Source: an uncultured Christensenella sp. (GTDB lineage: Bacteria > Bacillota > Clostridia > Christensenellales > UBA3700). From it: a DNA stretch of 30,877 bases. A model generated the notes under the pieces. It searched no databases. It worked only from the letters and a program-made list of their open reading frames with translations, and had not been told where the DNA came from. The first letter of the stretch is position 1. Each line of letters starts with the position of its first letter. Positions 8,129 through 16,619 of the stretch are shown here, piece by piece. The position numbers and the translations under genes are program-made. The stretch lies in NCBI GenBank assembly GCA_910576875.1, contig CAJTKI010000010.1, positions 1 to 30,877 of the forward strand, given 5' to 3'.

Positions 8129-8974
8129 TTAATAGAACATCGTGCCGCTTCCGGTATCCGAAAGCATTTCGATCAAAATCGCGTGCGGCACGCGTCCGTC
8201 GATGATAAACACCTTCTTGACGCCGCGGCGGATCGCTTCGATGCAGCAATTGACCTTGGGAATCATGCCGCCGCAGATGACGCCGCTCTTGATCAAAGAC
8301 GGCGCTTCGCTGACCGCGATGGACGGAATCAGCGTGTCCGGATCGTCCTTGTCGCGCAAGATGCCTTTGATGTCGGTCATGCTGATTAGGCTGGTCGCTT
8401 TGAGTTCGCCCGCAATGCGCGCGGCGACGGTATCGGCGTTGATGTTATACACATTGCCCTGCGTATCGCATCCGATCGTCGATATGACGGGGATACGTCC
8501 GTGTTCCAGACAGTCATTTATGATCGACACGTCCACCTGCGTGATTTCGCCGACGTAGCCGAGCGCGGGATCGGCGGATTTCGCCATAATCATATGTCCG
8601 TCCAACCCGCACAGTCCGACGGCTCTGCCGCCGATATTCTCGATATGGTTGACGAGATCTTTGTTGACCTTGCCCGCCAATACCATCTGCACGACCTTGA
8701 CGGTCTCTTCGTCCGTCTTGCGCAAGCCGTTGACGAACTGCGTCTCGATCCCCATCCGACCGAGCGCCGCGTTGATCTCCGGTCCGCCGCCGTGCACGAG
8801 CACGACGCGCACGCCGACCTTGCTCAACAACACGATGTCGCCCATGACGGTCTGTTTGAGCTCTTCGCTCGTCATCGCGTTGCCCCCGTATTTGACGACG
8901 ATCGTATGATTCTGATACTTCTGTATATGCGGCAAGGCTTGGACAAGCACTTCCGCGGTGTGTTTCAAATCCAT
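8129..8974 (-). CDS. argB: Acetylglutamate kinase, probably arginine-inhibited
   Basis: This 281-residue amino-acid kinase family enzyme phosphorylates N-acetylglutamate, the second and usually committed step. It shows VVKYGGNAM (K28 and the glycine loop), VLVHGGGPEIN and LRKTDEETV. Before the first strand there is an extra N-terminal helix (AEVLVQALPHIQKYQNH, about 7-23). In known NAGKs this helix marks the hexameric, arginine-feedback-inhibited type that goes with the cyclic ArgJ pathway; E. coli NAGK lacks it. The inhibition is therefore an inference from family knowledge. The start is ATG at 8974 with AGGAG 9 nt upstream; argJ ends 16 bp before it. Confidence 0.96.
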   Translation of the reverse strand: MDLKHTAEVLVQALPHIQKYQNHTIVVKYGGNAMTSEELKQTVMGDIVLLSKVGVRVVLVHGGGPEINAALGRMGIETQFVNGLRKTDEETVKVVQMVLAGKVNKDLVNHIENIGGRAVGLCGLDGHMIMAKSADPALGYVGEITQVDVSIINDCLEHGRIPVISTIGCDTQGNVYNINADTVAARIAGELKATSLISMTDIKGILRDKDDPDTLIPSIAVSEAPSLIKSGVICGGMIPKVNCCIEAIRRGVKKVFIIDGRVPHAILIEMLSDTGSGTMFY

Positions 8975-8990
8975 ATATCCGTATCTCCTG

Positions 8991-10202
8991 TCAGGTGCGA
9001 TAATCGCCGTTGATCTTGACGTATTCGTACGTCAAGTCGCATCCCCACGCCGTCGCACGCGCCGCGCCGTCGCGGCAAGTGACGTCCACGTCGATTTCGC
9101 TTTCGCTCAAAACGCGCTTGGCATCCGTCTCCTCAAACGGGATGCCCGCGCCGTTGCGGCACACGCAGATCTCGCCTGCCGCGCTGCGGAACGTCACGTC
9201 GATCGCCTCGACGTTCGTCTCCGCGCCGCTGTAACCGATCGCGCACAATACGCGTCCCCAGTTAGCGTCAGCGCCGAACATCGCCGCCTTAAACAACGCA
9301 CTCGAAATCACCGATTTGGCGATCACGCGCGCTTGATAGACGTCGAGCGCCCCGACGACGTTGCAAGTCAACAACTTGGTCGCGCCTTCGCCGTCGCCCG
9401 CGATCATGCGGCACAGCGCGCGCGTCACCGCCGCGAGCGCTTCGCAAAAGATCTCGTAATCGCGATCGGGTTGCGTGATCTCGGGATTGCCCGCCAAGCC
9501 GTTGGCGAGCACACTCACCATGTCGTTGGTGGACGTATCCCCGTCGACGCTGACCATATTGAACGAATCGCGCACGTCTTCGCGCAGCGCGCGCTCCAAC
9601 ATCGCCGGCGCGATTGCCGCGTCCGTCGTCACGAATACGAGCATCGTCGCCAAATTGGGATGAATCATGCCCGATCCTTTCGCGATGCCGCCGATACGGC
9701 AGACCTTGCCGCCCAATTCGAACTCGAACGCAATCTGCTTGGCGCGCGTATCCGTCGTCAGGATCGCCTGATTGGCTTCGTCGTCGCGCGCGCCCAATCC
9801 GCGCACCAACTCGGGCATGCCCGCCGCAATCGGCTCCAACGACAACGGTTGTCCGATCACGCCGGTAGACGCGACGACGACGTTGTCCGCCGAGATGCCG
9901 GTGTGGCGCTCGACGAGTTCGCACATGCCGCGCGCGATCTCGACGCCGTCGGCGTTGCAGGTATTGGCGTTGCCGCTGTTGCAGATAATCGCCTGCGCGA
10001 CGCCGTCGGACAAATTGCGACGCGTCACCGTCAAAGGCGCGCCCTTGACGAGATTGGCGGTATATACCGCCGCCGCGCTCGCAGGCACCGAACTGACGAT
10101 CAACGCAAGATCGCGTTTGGTACGATTCTTGCGAATGCCGCAATGCACGCCGTTACACGAAAAGCCCTGCGCCGCAACGACCGATCCGAGAATTTGTTTC
10201 AT
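8991..10202 (-). CDS. argJ: Bifunctional glutamate N-acetyltransferase / ornithine acetyltransferase
   Basis: This 403-residue Ntn-type enzyme moves the acetyl group from N-acetylornithine to glutamate, closing the cyclic pathway. Bifunctional members also use acetyl-CoA. The self-cleavage site is visible as KGSGMIHPNLATML, with the break expected between A185 and T186 and Thr as the new nucleophile. No argA is present in the cluster, which fits an ArgJ that can also prime the pathway. The ATG at 10202 overlaps the argC stop (ATGA). The frame extends further upstream but only across argC. Length is typical for ArgJ. Confidence 0.96.
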   Translation of the reverse strand: MKQILGSVVAAQGFSCNGVHCGIRKNRTKRDLALIVSSVPASAAAVYTANLVKGAPLTVTRRNLSDGVAQAIICNSGNANTCNADGVEIARGMCELVERHTGISADNVVVASTGVIGQPLSLEPIAAGMPELVRGLGARDDEANQAILTTDTRAKQIAFEFELGGKVCRIGGIAKGSGMIHPNLATMLVFVTTDAAIAPAMLERALREDVRDSFNMVSVDGDTSTNDMVSVLANGLAGNPEITQPDRDYEIFCEALAAVTRALCRMIAGDGEGATKLLTCNVVGALDVYQARVIAKSVISSALFKAAMFGADANWGRVLCAIGYSGAETNVEAIDVTFRSAAGEICVCRNGAGIPFEETDAKRVLSESEIDVDVTCRDGAARATAWGCDLTYEYVKINGDYRT

Positions 10203-11134
10203 TGTATTCCCTCCAACCCGAGCGTCTCGGGCAATCCGAACATGATATTCATACACTGTACCGCCGCGCCGGAAGCGCCCTTGCCGAGATTGTCGAACAA
10301 CGCGCAGACCAAAATCCGCTCGTCGTTGCCCCCGACCAAAATGCGCATCGCGTCGCTGCCCGCCATCGCGTTGGCCGCGACGAAGCCGCTCGGCGCGTAT
10401 TCCGACATGCGTTGCACGCGGATGAGCTTGGCGCCCGCGTAATGCCGCGCCATCGTCTCGTAGACCTGATCGACGCCCGCGCCGATCTGCTCGCCCGACA
10501 ACGGCACCGTGACTTGCATTCCGCTGTAATAATCCGCAACGATCGGACAAAACAACGGCGCGCGGGTCAATTGATTGACGTATTGCATTTCGGGCAAATG
10601 TTTATGCGTCTGCGCGATCCCGTACTGCCGCGGGCTGTCCAGCGCCGCGTCGCGTTCGTCCGCGCCGTAATCGGCGATCATGCTCTTGCCGCCGCCGCTG
10701 TAACCGGTCAACGAAAAACAGGTCAATGCCGCGTCCGCGCCGAGCAATCCCGCCGCGCGCAACGGATAGACGCACGCCTGAAAGCCGCTCGCATGGCATC
10801 CCGGCACCGCGACCCGTCCCGAACGCACGATTGCCTGACGGTGCGTCGCGCTCAGTTCCGGAAACCCGTACGACCAACCCGGATCGGTACGGTGCGCGGT
10901 GGACGCGTCGATGATCTTGACTTTGCCGTCCGCAAGCGCGACCGCTTCGCGCGAAGCCTGATCGGGCAGACACAAAAACGTCACGTCCGACGCGCAGATG
11001 TAATCCTTGCGCGCCGAAGCGTCCTTGCGATACGCGTCCGGAATGCACAGCATCTCCACCTGCGTGTGCGCGGCGAGTTTGGCATGTATTTTCAGCCCCG
11101 TCGTACCTTGATTGCCGTCGATAAAAACCTTCAT
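10199..11134 (-). CDS. argC: N-acetyl-gamma-glutamyl-phosphate reductase, type 2
   Basis: This NADPH-dependent reductase of 311 residues makes N-acetylglutamate semialdehyde from the acyl phosphate. The N-terminal nucleotide fold starts with KVFIDGNQGTTGLKIH, and the catalytic cysteine is C113 in AVPGCHASGF. The length of about 310 and the GNQGTTG and PGCHASGF motifs match the shorter type 2 ArgC. The common type is about 345 residues and has PGCYPT. The ATG at 11134 has GGAG 6 nt upstream inside the end of argH, and the intergenic gap is 2 bp. The longer open frame to 11236 would cover argH without a ribosome binding site and is rejected. Confidence 0.95.
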   Translation of the reverse strand: MKVFIDGNQGTTGLKIHAKLAAHTQVEMLCIPDAYRKDASARKDYICASDVTFLCLPDQASREAVALADGKVKIIDASTAHRTDPGWSYGFPELSATHRQAIVRSGRVAVPGCHASGFQACVYPLRAAGLLGADAALTCFSLTGYSGGGKSMIADYGADERDAALDSPRQYGIAQTHKHLPEMQYVNQLTRAPLFCPIVADYYSGMQVTVPLSGEQIGAGVDQVYETMARHYAGAKLIRVQRMSEYAPSGFVAANAMAGSDAMRILVGGNDERILVCALFDNLGKGASGAAVQCMNIMFGLPETLGLEGIQ

Positions 11135-11136
11135 GA

Positions 11137-12525
11137 TCACTCCGTCCGCGCCTGCAAGGCAAGCTTGCATTGCGCAATCTGACTGCGCACGGAAGCTACG
11201 CCGCCTCCGCCTTCCGAGATCCGACTTGCCGCGCATGCGCGCAAGTCGATCGCCCGATAGATGTCTTCGTCAAAGTTTGCGTCCGCGGAACGGAATTCGT
11301 CCAAACTCAATTCGTTGAGCGATTTTCCGTGCGCGATGCAGTATGCGACGAGCTGCCCGCTCGTCTTGTACGCCTGACGGAACGGCACGCCTTTCTTGGT
11401 CAAATAGTCGGCGCAGTCCGTCGCGTTGATAAAGCCCTTTTCCGCCGCTTTCGCCATGACGTCCGTGCGCAGTTTCGCGCCCGCAAACATCGGCGTCAAG
11501 ATTCTCAAACAAGCCAGCACGGTATCGACGCTGTCGAAGATGCTCTCTTTGTCTTCCTGCATATCCTTGTTGTACGCGAGCGGCAACCCTTTCATCACGC
11601 TCAACAGCGTCATGAGATTGCCGTACGCGCGACCGGTTTTGCCGCGCACGAGTTCGGCAATGTCGGGATTCTTCTTTTGCGGCATGATGCTCGATCCGGT
11701 CGCAAACGCGTCGTCCAATTCCATGTATCCGAACTCGGACGAACACCACAGGATGACTTCTTCCGCCAATCGGGAAAGATGCATCATGATCATCGCGACG
11801 TCCGCCGCCAACTCGATCACGAAATCGCGATCGGACACGCAGTCGATGCTGTTGGCACCGACCGCGGCAAAGCCCAGCGCGCGCGCCGTCGCCTGCCGAT
11901 CGATCGGATACGTCGTACCCGCCAGCGCGCACGCGCCCAGCGGACAAACCGACGTGCGTCGTCTGCAATCCGCCAAGCGATCGCAATCGCGCAACAACAT
12001 CTGCACGTACGCCAAAAAGTAATGTCCGACGCTGATCGGTTGGGCGCGTTGCAGGTGCGTGTATCCGGTCATGATATCGTCCGCATACCGTTCCGCCTGT
12101 TCCACCAGCTGCGCCGCCAGCGCGCCGATCGCGCCGTCGATCTCGTCGATCTGTTCCATCAAATGCAGACGCAGATCGGTCGCGACCTGATCGTTGCGGC
12201 TGCGCGCCGTATGCAAACGCTTGCCCACGTCGCCCAGACGCTCGGTCAACACCTGCTCGACGAACATGTGAATGTCTTCCGCCTGCGGGTCGATCTGCAA
12301 CGCGCCGCTCTCCAAATCCGCCAACACGTCCGCCAAGCCCTGTTGCAAACGCTCCGCGTCGCGCGGATCGATGATGCCCTGCGCGCCCAGCATGCCGGCA
12401 TGCGCGATGCTCGCAACGATATCGCTGCGATACATGCGGCAGTCTACGCGGATCGACGCGTTAAAATCGTTGGCGGCTTGGTCGATCGTCTTGGCGAAGC
12501 GCCCCGCCCACATCTGCTGTGCCAT
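11137..12525 (-). CDS. argH: Argininosuccinate lyase
   Basis: This 462-residue member of the fumarase/aspartase superfamily splits argininosuccinate into arginine and fumarate, the last step. The superfamily signature GSSIMPQKKNPD lies at about residues 277-288, with the catalytic Ser in the flexible loop. The HLQRAQP segment carries H157, and TARSRNDQVATD is near residue 107. Length is standard (about 460). The ATG at 12525 is preceded by GGGAG 7 nt upstream, and argG ends 21 bp before it. Confidence 0.97.
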   Translation of the reverse strand: MAQQMWAGRFAKTIDQAANDFNASIRVDCRMYRSDIVASIAHAGMLGAQGIIDPRDAERLQQGLADVLADLESGALQIDPQAEDIHMFVEQVLTERLGDVGKRLHTARSRNDQVATDLRLHLMEQIDEIDGAIGALAAQLVEQAERYADDIMTGYTHLQRAQPISVGHYFLAYVQMLLRDCDRLADCRRRTSVCPLGACALAGTTYPIDRQATARALGFAAVGANSIDCVSDRDFVIELAADVAMIMMHLSRLAEEVILWCSSEFGYMELDDAFATGSSIMPQKKNPDIAELVRGKTGRAYGNLMTLLSVMKGLPLAYNKDMQEDKESIFDSVDTVLACLRILTPMFAGAKLRTDVMAKAAEKGFINATDCADYLTKKGVPFRQAYKTSGQLVAYCIAHGKSLNELSLDEFRSADANFDEDIYRAIDLRACAASRISEGGGGVASVRSQIAQCKLALQARTE

Positions 12526-12546
12526 ATGCTTGCTCCCGAATGCGGT

Positions 12547-13770
12547 TTATTTGCGTTTGCTATCCAGCATCGCTTTGACCTTGATCGGCAGACCGTACAG
12601 ATTGATGAATCCGGCGCTGTCCGTCTGGTCGTACACTTCGTCCTTGTCGAACGTCGCGATCTCTTCGTCGTACAGCGAGTACGGCGACGTCACGCCGGCG
12701 TTGACGATATTGCCCTTGTAGAGTTTGAGTTTGACCTGACCGGTCACCGTCTCTTGCGTCTTGTCGACAAACGCGTCCAACGCTTCGCGCAACGGCGTAT
12801 ACCATTTGCCGAAATAGATCAGCTCGCCGTACTGCTGCGCGATCAACGCTTTATAATGCTGCGTATCGCGGTCCAGACAGAGCGTCTCCAACACTTTGTG
12901 CGCATGGTACAGAATCGTACCGCCGGGCGTCTCGTACACGCCGCGCGATTTCATGCCGACCAAACGGTTCTCGACGATATCGACCAGACCGATGCCGTTG
13001 GCGCCGCCGATGCGGTTGAGCGCCGCGACCATGTCCGCGCCGCCCAGACGCTTGCCGTCCAGCGCGACCGGAACGCCGCGTTCGAAATCCAACGTCACGT
13101 AGGTCGGACGATCGGGCGCCTGTTCGGGCGATACGCCCATCTCCAAAAAGCCTTCTTTGTTGTACATCGGCTCGTTGGCGGGATCTTCCAGATCCAAGCC
13201 TTCGTGCGACAGATGCCACAGGTTCTTATCCTTGGAATAGTTGGTCTCGCGGCTGATCTTGAGCGGAATGTTGTGCGCTTCCGCATAATCGATCTCTTCG
13301 TCGCGCGATTGAATATCCCAAATTCTCCACGGCGCGATGATCTCCATCTGCGGCGCAAACGCCTTGATCGTCAACTCGAAACGCACCTGATCGTTGCCCT
13401 TGCCGGTACAACCGTGGCAGATCGCGTCCGCGCCTTCCTGCAACGCGATTTCGCACAGGCGTTTTGCGATGATCGGACGCGCGAGCGCCGTACCGAGCAA
13501 ATAGTCATCTTCGTATTTTGCCCCCGCTTTGAGCGCCGGATACACGCAATCCGTGACAAATTCTTCTTTCAAATCGGCGATATACAGCTTGCTCGCGCCC
13601 GTCTTGATCGCCTTTTCTTCCAAACCGTCCAGTTCCGTACCCTGACCGACGTCGCCGCTGACCGCGATGATTTCCGGATCGTCGTAGTTCTCTTTGAGCC
13701 ACGGAATGATGATGGACGTATCCAAACCGCCCGAGTATGCCAATACGATTTTTTTGATCTTCTTCGCCAT
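12547..13770 (-). CDS. argG: Argininosuccinate synthase
   Basis: This 407-residue ATP-dependent enzyme joins citrulline and aspartate. The N-terminal PP-loop AYSGGLDTS is at residues 11-19. GCTGKGNDQVRFE, which contacts citrulline and aspartate in the family, follows near residue 120. The start is ATG at 13770 with GGAGA about 8 nt upstream. It is the first gene of the operon, so ArgR control at the promoter upstream would govern all seven genes. Having the last two enzymes first (GH before CJBDF) is a fused order of two sets often kept apart in Bacillota. Confidence 0.97.
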   Translation of the reverse strand: MAKKIKKIVLAYSGGLDTSIIIPWLKENYDDPEIIAVSGDVGQGTELDGLEEKAIKTGASKLYIADLKEEFVTDCVYPALKAGAKYEDDYLLGTALARPIIAKRLCEIALQEGADAICHGCTGKGNDQVRFELTIKAFAPQMEIIAPWRIWDIQSRDEEIDYAEAHNIPLKISRETNYSKDKNLWHLSHEGLDLEDPANEPMYNKEGFLEMGVSPEQAPDRPTYVTLDFERGVPVALDGKRLGGADMVAALNRIGGANGIGLVDIVENRLVGMKSRGVYETPGGTILYHAHKVLETLCLDRDTQHYKALIAQQYGELIYFGKWYTPLREALDAFVDKTQETVTGQVKLKLYKGNIVNAGVTSPYSLYDEEIATFDKDEVYDQTDSAGFINLYGLPIKVKAMLDSKRK

Positions 13771-13869
13771 AATGATATTCTCCGTTTAATAGAATTCGTT
13801 GTGATACAGCTATCATAATACTTCGCGCACGCGATGTCAACGCATGGCGGTCGGATTTGATAAAGTTTT

Positions 13870-13943
13870 ATAATTATTCAAGTATATTTAATAAAATAGA
13901 AAGATTATACATAATTATTCAATATTTGTGTATAATTATTTAC
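13870..13943 (-). promoter_or_regulatory. Three ARG-box-like operators
   Basis: Plus-strand copies of ATAATTATTCAA at 13870-13881 and 13911-13922 and a variant ATAATTATTTAC at 13932-13943. On the minus strand they read TTGAATAATTAT, matching the TGAAT-N4-AT core of the ARG box. Copies 2 and 3 start 21 bp apart and copies 1 and 2 start 41 bp apart, about two and four helical turns. Tandem ARG boxes bound by an ArgR hexamer have the 21-bp spacing. The sites straddle the TATAAT box. Confidence 0.65.
13904..13932 (-). promoter_or_regulatory. Promoter of the arginine operon
   Basis: On the minus strand TACACA (13927-13932), 17-bp spacer, perfect TATAAT (13904-13909). It is about 134 bp upstream of argG and is overlapped by ARG-box-like repeats, which fits repression by ArgR. 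Confidence 0.6.
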
Positions 13944-14071
13944 TTCGGACAGGCAAAATCGTATTCCTTCTGCGATTTTCGCCGTTATAAGTTGCAAACG
14001 CGCGCGCCCGCGCTTGCCGAGCGCGCATAGATATGCATCCGCCTGCCTTTCGTAACGCGCAAAAAAACGTA
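13944..14071. other. Intergenic stretch with no recognised gene
   Basis: Between the ARG boxes and the terminator of the L7/L12-like gene I see no ribosome binding site with a plausible frame and no RNA gene. Together with the promoter and ARG-box region (13771-13943) and the terminator, this fills the 350-bp gap before the next coding region. Confidence 0.5.
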
Positions 14072-14101
14072 AAAGACCCGCTTCGCAAAAAGCGGGTCTT
14101 T
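14072..14101 (-). terminator. Intrinsic terminator after the L7/L12-like fusion gene
   Basis: Perfect 12-bp stem AAAGACCCGCTT / AAGCGGGTCTTT with a 6-nt loop. On the minus strand it is followed by TTTTACGTTTTTTT. It lies 19 bp past the stop codon of the gene at 14121-15371. Confidence 0.8.
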
Positions 14102-14120
14102 CGATTGCATATCCGATCGA

Positions 14121-15371
14121 TCAGCGGATTTCGACTTGCGCGCCGACTTCGGCAAAGCGCTCCGCGGTACGTTCCGCGGTTTCGCGATCGACGTTGTCCC
14201 ACAGCGTGTACGGAAGCTCGCTGATGACGTCTGCGCACTGCGTCAGATCCATTCCCGTCAACTCTCTGACGAGCTTGACGACTTCGATCTTGTTGCTGCC
14301 CGCGTCCGTCAAAACGACTTCGTATTCGCTCTTATTCGCCGTCGTCCACACCGCGTCGGTTTGCGGCTCTGCCGAAACGAAGTCCTGCGCCGCTTGATCG
14401 GCTTGCTCGGACGACGCGAGTTTCTGCAACAATTCGTAGATGCGATTTTCGTCGACGTCGTTCTCCTTGATGTTGACGATGATGCTGGTCTTATTGTTGT
14501 CGGTCAAAACGACGTTGCCCGCCTTCTTTTCGACGACCGCGTCGACCAATCCGCCGTTGGGGATCAACTCCATGCGATCGATGGAATACGACTTGGCTTG
14601 CACGTCGCCGACATACAGACCGTCCGTCGTAAACAACAACGCTTTTCTGGCATTGCCGCCGTAAATACGGTACGATCCCGCGCCGACCAAAAGCGCCGAA
14701 GCAGCCGCGCCCAATGCGGAACCGAGCGTCTTCATCGCCGCCTTTTTGTCCATGCCCTTGCTGCCGATATAGCCGTAGACGAACGTACCGCCGTCCAACG
14801 TCGCGGCATATGCCTGTCCGACTTCCCACTGTTTGACTTGCCGCTTTTGCGAAGTAATTTGTCCTGCGCCGGCAAATACAAACACTGCCGCCAAAACAAT
14901 CAACAAGAACGACCAGCTCTTCATATTACCGCTGGACTTGGACAACGTATATGCTTTGACTTTGCCGCCCGCATTGATTTCGATCTCGATCTTTTCGACC
15001 GCGACCGGAACGCGGTTGCCGTAACTGTCTTTTGCGCCGTCCAATTCCAAGCCCTCATCCGGATCCAGATCCACCGGATCCGCATACGCCATCTCGCTCT
15101 CGCCGATCAAATCGACGACCAACGGTCCGGACACGGCGTATTCCGCGTCGTCCGTCGTCAGCGTAATGCGCAACTTCGTGATCGTAATCGGTCTTATCGA
15201 AGTATTGCGCAATAAGCCGCGCCATTCGTAACGCGTTCCGGAAGGAACGATCGTAATCTCATTCTCCACAACGACCGGAGATTGATTGACCAGCATCAAA
15301 GCTACGCCGATCAATGCGCAAACCACGGCAATCGCAAACATGACGATTGCGCCTGTTTTCTTAACTTTCAT
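14121..15371 (-). CDS. Two-TM membrane protein with C-terminal ribosomal L7/L12-like domain
   Basis: This 416-residue protein has unknown function. Residues 7-28 form a first membrane segment. Residues 30-148 are probably outside, are beta-rich and acidic near 90-115. Residues 152-170 form a second segment. From 185 to 320 there is a probable cytoplasmic domain of short strands (LLFTTDGLYVGD...YSIDRMELI) that recalls a PH/GRAM-type fold. Residues 347-416 (YEVVLTDAGSNKIEVVKLVRELTG... and ...VGAQVEI) match the layout of the L7/L12 C-terminal domain, which binds translation factors in the ribosomal stalk; conserved VxLxxAGxxKIxVxKxVRxxTGxxL features are visible. The ATG at 15371 has AAGGAG 8 nt upstream; 21 upstream codons are open but unsupported. 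It has its own promoter and terminator. Partner and role are unknown. Confidence 0.8.
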   Translation of the reverse strand: MKVKKTGAIVMFAIAVVCALIGVALMLVNQSPVVVENEITIVPSGTRYEWRGLLRNTSIRPITITKLRITLTTDDAEYAVSGPLVVDLIGESEMAYADPVDLDPDEGLELDGAKDSYGNRVPVAVEKIEIEINAGGKVKAYTLSKSSGNMKSWSFLLIVLAAVFVFAGAGQITSQKRQVKQWEVGQAYAATLDGGTFVYGYIGSKGMDKKAAMKTLGSALGAAASALLVGAGSYRIYGGNARKALLFTTDGLYVGDVQAKSYSIDRMELIPNGGLVDAVVEKKAGNVVLTDNNKTSIIVNIKENDVDENRIYELLQKLASSEQADQAAQDFVSAEPQTDAVWTTANKSEYEVVLTDAGSNKIEVVKLVRELTGMDLTQCADVISELPYTLWDNVDRETAERTAERFAEVGAQVEIR

Positions 15372-15449
15372 CAGTGTTTCTCCTTTTTGTTCGCCGCATT
15401 CGGTGCGGTAAAATCTCGTTACAGAATCGTCCAAACGATTTTCGGTTAT

Positions 15450-15478
15450 AATATATCACCTTGCGCTTTGCCATGCAA
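15450..15478 (-). promoter_or_regulatory. Promoter of the L7/L12-like fusion gene
   Basis: Minus strand TTGCAT (15473-15478), 17-bp spacer, TATATT (15450-15455) preceded by TGA, an extended -10 form. It lies about 79 bp upstream of the start codon. Confidence 0.6.
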
Positions 15479-15534
15479 GCAAAAAACGCATAAAAATCGA
15501 TCCTTTTTCGTATATTTTTAACGATTCTTCCCGC

Positions 15535-15563
15535 TTGCGGATCGACCGAAAACATGCTATACT
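15535..15563 (+). promoter_or_regulatory. Promoter of the 306-residue unknown gene
   Basis: TTGCGG (15535-15540), 17-bp spacer, TATACT (15558-15563) preceded by TGC, an extended -10. The gene starts 32 bp further on with AAGGAG 7 nt before ATG. Confidence 0.6.
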
Positions 15564-15595
15564 GAATCCGAATCACGACGACAAGGAGCGCGCAG

Positions 15596-16516
15596 ATGAG
15601 CAGATGGGGAATGGGCATATCCGCATGCGACGAATTCGCAGAAGTCAAAGACGACTTTTTCGAATGTTTTTACTATCGCAATATGTCCGTACCGCAAATC
15701 GAACAAGACATTCTCGAATATTACGAGTCTCAGTTCGAAGCGGGCGACGGCGTCCTGCACGACGTGTATTTTGCGCTCGCCGACTGCGAATGGCGTTGCG
15801 GACAGCTCAGCGACCGCGTGCGCGACGAAGTGCGCCGCATCATCGAAGAAGGACGCGATACGGAGTTTCTCAAAGAACTGTATGCCTGCCCCGCCGATTT
15901 GCGCCGACGCGAAGAGGTGCTGCAAAAGTTCCTTGCCAAAATCCTGAGCGAAAACCCCAAGCCGATCCGTCAGCGGCAAAAACCGATCTACAAAGTTCCC
16001 TTTTCGATCGGCGACATCGTCGCTTATCGTTACGGAGACGGATATTACGGTTGCGTCGTGCTGGACGTGCTGGATCTGGAACCGAATACGATCGGCAAAA
16101 GCAAATACAGCTACAACATTCTGATCGCGATCGGCAGGTCGTACACGCCGACGCCGCCCGATCCGCAAGACGTGCCGAACGACGAGATTCGATCCGTACA
16201 TTGGGATTCGCTGTGTTGGTTTCCGCCCAAAAAACACTGGATCTTATTGGGCAATATCGCGGATCGGATCGACCGCGATTACACGATGTATCTGGGCATG
16301 TACAACACCAAACGCATGATTGCCACATACGGGGGTTGCGGCGCCAACTGGGACTCGATCTTCGCCCCCGACTACGACGCGCGACGCAACGCGCGCGAAG
16401 CCGGCGTGCTGGGACAACCGATCAAGTATCTGTTCCGCAAAGCCAATCTGACCCGTACGGACCGTCTGCCCGCATTTGCGGCGGACATCCGCAAAGGTCT
16501 CAGATTTGCCGATTGA
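15596..16516 (+). CDS. Conserved-looking protein of unknown function
   Basis: This 306-residue protein is soluble, with no signal peptide or membrane segment. It begins MSRWGMGISACDEFAEV, a W-G-x-G-x-x-x-x-D/E start that recalls small DUF4259-like proteins (WGxGxFEND...A). Residues 8-130 look helical and acidic. Residues 137-225 form a beta-rich part (FSIGDIVAYRYGDGYYGCVVLDV) of the kind seen in immunity-like or SMI1-like proteins. The last 80 residues contain YGGCGANWDSIF. I cannot assign a family or activity with confidence. The start has a good ribosome binding site and promoter. The mgtC-like gene follows 103 bp downstream. Confidence 0.75.
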   Translation: MSRWGMGISACDEFAEVKDDFFECFYYRNMSVPQIEQDILEYYESQFEAGDGVLHDVYFALADCEWRCGQLSDRVRDEVRRIIEEGRDTEFLKELYACPADLRRREEVLQKFLAKILSENPKPIRQRQKPIYKVPFSIGDIVAYRYGDGYYGCVVLDVLDLEPNTIGKSKYSYNILIAIGRSYTPTPPDPQDVPNDEIRSVHWDSLCWFPPKKHWILLGNIADRIDRDYTMYLGMYNTKRMIATYGGCGANWDSIFAPDYDARRNAREAGVLGQPIKYLFRKANLTRTDRLPAFAADIRKGLRFAD

Positions 16517-16563
16517 CGCAACCGCGTCGTCTGCAAACGAACGACCGAAATAGAAATCCCCCA

Positions 16564-16577
16564 ATCGGCGCGCCGAT
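16564..16577. repeat. 14-bp perfect palindrome
   Basis: ATCGGCGCGCCGAT lies between the unknown gene and the mgtC-like gene. It is perfectly self-complementary without a loop, so it is more like a protein-binding site than a terminator. No T-run follows. Confidence 0.4.
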
Positions 16578-16619
16578 GCAACTATTGTATTCGCGCGTCG
16601 CATACAGGAGCATAGACCT

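Noticed and set aside
11170..13818. 882-codon plus-strand open frame opposite argH and argG
   Set aside because: It spans two clear genes and their junction on the other strand and gives Arg/His-rich sequence with no family.
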